Assembly (NCBI GenBank): GCA_958442925.1
Contig: CAUCIO010000017.1
Location: 1-22,869 of the forward strand
Origin: an uncultured Clostridium sp.
GTDB lineage: Bacteria > Bacillota > Clostridia > Lachnospirales > Lachnospiraceae
Length of the DNA stretch: 22,869 bases
Direction: 5' to 3'
The position numbers and the translations under genes are program-made. The notes under the pieces were generated by a model that saw nothing but the letters and a program-made list of their open reading frames with translations, did not search any database and was not told the DNA's origin. Numbering within the stretch: the first letter of the stretch is position 1; each line of letters starts with the position of its first letter. Below are positions 21,762 to 22,869 of this stretch, piece by piece.

Positions 21762-22757
21762 TTAGTCCTGTGCAAATTTCTTAAACACAATGCTTCCAAC
21801 AAAACCGGCCAGGGTTCCGCCGACTGCTCCGAGAGCCAGAGCCATCAGAACCTTCATAGGAGGGTTAAAGGCAAAGGGAGCTAACAGTCCTGGAATCGGA
21901 GACGCAGTTCCGGGAGCGTTGTTTACAATACCAAGCATAGCGGCTGCAATTCCCGCCAAGCCTCCGCCGAAGAAATTCGATCCGTAAATAGGGATTGGGT
22001 GGCGCGTAATGATGTGTGCCTGAGTTAAAGGCTCCAGCATAACAGCTGCAATATTGCTTGGATTTCCCAGTTTTAACTTAGCGAAAATAATTCCGTTTGT
22101 AAAGGAACCGCCGAAGCAGGCAATGGCTGCAATTCCCATAGGAAGGCCGGTGAGCCCCAGCATGGCAGTTAAAGCCATGGAGCTTAACGGAGAGGTACAG
22201 ATCATCTTAATAAGTCCGCCTAAGAGGAATCCCATCAGGATTGGAGACTGATCCGTAGCGGCTGTAATGGTATTTCCAATGTAGCCCATGGCTGCATTGA
22301 CAACTGGATCAGTGAAAAAGGCGATGCTTCTGGCGATAGGAGCTAAAACAAGAGCGCCCAGAATAGTGTCAAGTCCTGCAGGCAGATATTTTTCAATAAG
22401 GGGAGCCAGAAAACCAGTCAGATAGCCTACCATGAAGCCAGGCAGGATGCCATAGCCGCCGACAGCTACGCCTGCTACTACTGCAAAAAGAGGATTTGCC
22501 CCCATTCCTATGGGGATCAGAATAGCGGATGCGACGCCGCCCAGACCGCCGGCTACGGAGCCGATTTCTCCAAGAAATGTGATACCTAACAGATCGCCGG
22601 AAATGTACCTGTGAACCGCTTCTACCAGGAAGGTAGCTACGGCTGCATTAGCCAGTCCGGACATGGCTGCTGAACCTTTGGGGGCCTTCATGCTGAAGAG
22701 AGAGAAGCCAGCCAGAGTGAGAAGCAGCAGGCCCATGCCTAGAAGAATAGTTGTCAT
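21762..22757 (-). CDS. PTS IIC-like membrane protein (PTS_EIIC_2 family), stand-alone
   Basis: The 331-residue protein is a polytopic membrane protein, with about nine or ten hydrophobic segments rich in Gly and Ala. It resembles the PTS_EIIC_2 family, with RHPIPIYGSNFFGGGLAGIAAAMLGI and the segment around GFLLGGLIKMICTSPLSSMALTAMLGL as its most distinctive parts. True EIIC proteins form the sugar channel of a phosphotransferase system, but no IIA or IIB domain is fused here or encoded on either side within the window. It may work with components elsewhere, or not be a phosphotransferase at all. GGAGG lies nine bases before the ATG. It has its own promoter and a strong terminator, so it is a single-gene unit. 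Confidence 0.82.
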   Translation of the reverse strand: MTTILLGMGLLLLTLAGFSLFSMKAPKGSAAMSGLANAAVATFLVEAVHRYISGDLLGITFLGEIGSVAGGLGGVASAILIPIGMGANPLFAVVAGVAVGGYGILPGFMVGYLTGFLAPLIEKYLPAGLDTILGALVLAPIARSIAFFTDPVVNAAMGYIGNTITAATDQSPILMGFLLGGLIKMICTSPLSSMALTAMLGLTGLPMGIAAIACFGGSFTNGIIFAKLKLGNPSNIAAVMLEPLTQAHIITRHPIPIYGSNFFGGGLAGIAAAMLGIVNNAPGTASPIPGLLAPFAFNPPMKVLMALALGAVGGTLAGFVGSIVFKKFAQD

Positions 22758-22812
22758 ACGTTATACCTCCGTGTTTTTTTGTGCAAAATTCCATATTAAA
22801 AAGTCGATAAAA

Positions 22813-22842
22813 AATATAATACTATAAAAATGGAGCTGTGAA
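22813..22842 (-). promoter_or_regulatory. Promoter of the PTS IIC-like gene
   Basis: On the minus strand TTCACA (22837-22842) and TATATT (22813-22818) are separated by 18 bases. The start would be near 22806, about 50 bases before the ATG. Confidence 0.5.
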
Positions 22843-22869
22843 AAGGGGGAAAAACGTGAAAAATACGGT

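Noticed and set aside
22781..22793. TGGAATTTTGCAC on the minus strand as a third sigma-54 promoter
   Set aside because: The GG to GC distance is too short for -24/-12, and a sigma-A promoter with reasonable boxes lies just upstream.
1..22869. CRISPR arrays, tRNA or rRNA genes, transposases, toxin-antitoxin or phage-defence genes
   Set aside because: No regularly spaced repeats, no cloverleaf or rRNA sequence and no matching protein motifs were found.

Overview
The window reads as a chromosomal segment of a low-to-mid GC, Gram-positive anaerobe, most likely a Lachnospiraceae-type Clostridia. Supporting signs are strong AGGAGG ribosome sites, TATAAT promoters that are often of the extended TGn type, a CBS/DRTGG-type manganese pyrophosphatase, clostridial topoisomerase III, an NhaC antiporter, a DUF1576 protein and a stand-alone PTS IIC protein. 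The family placement is inference from gene content and style, not from a marker gene. No rRNA, tRNA, CRISPR array, transposase or phage gene is visible.

Left part (1-7320). A 5'-truncated Mn-dependent pyrophosphatase is followed by a flavin reductase-fold protein, a shikimate kinase-like P-loop kinase and DNA topoisomerase III (topB), closely packed or overlapping on the plus strand. Then come a small membrane protein whose promoter lies between two inverted-repeat arms, a radical SAM protein, and a PadR regulator overlapping the gene of a DUF1048-like membrane protein. The PadR promoter is embedded in a long dyad.

Middle (7320-14880). A 175-bp imperfect palindrome separates the PadR pair from a two-gene lipid-linked glucosylation module (GtrB-like GT2 plus a GtrII-type membrane glucosyltransferase) and a duplicated DUF1576 membrane protein. 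Converging on these is an ABC-class predicted ATPase with an Arg/Gly-rich N-terminus. Between that ATPase and a duplicated YcxB-like membrane protein lies a 330-bp gap holding two divergent promoters and a nested palindromic block whose arms can pair in two mutually exclusive ways.

Right part (14880-22869). This is the most interesting region: a self-contained sigma-54 regulon. A PAS-AAA+-Fis enhancer-binding protein is flanked by two paralogous YtcJ-type amidohydrolases transcribed away from it. Each amidohydrolase has a well-spaced -24/-12 promoter and an upstream dyad of the form CGCAAA-N4-TTTGC. The plus-strand amidohydrolase is followed by an NhaC-family antiporter, so regulator, two hydrolases and transporter look like one inducible uptake-and-hydrolysis system whose substrate cannot be read from sequence. 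The window ends with a minus-strand PTS IIC-like membrane protein with its own promoter and terminator.
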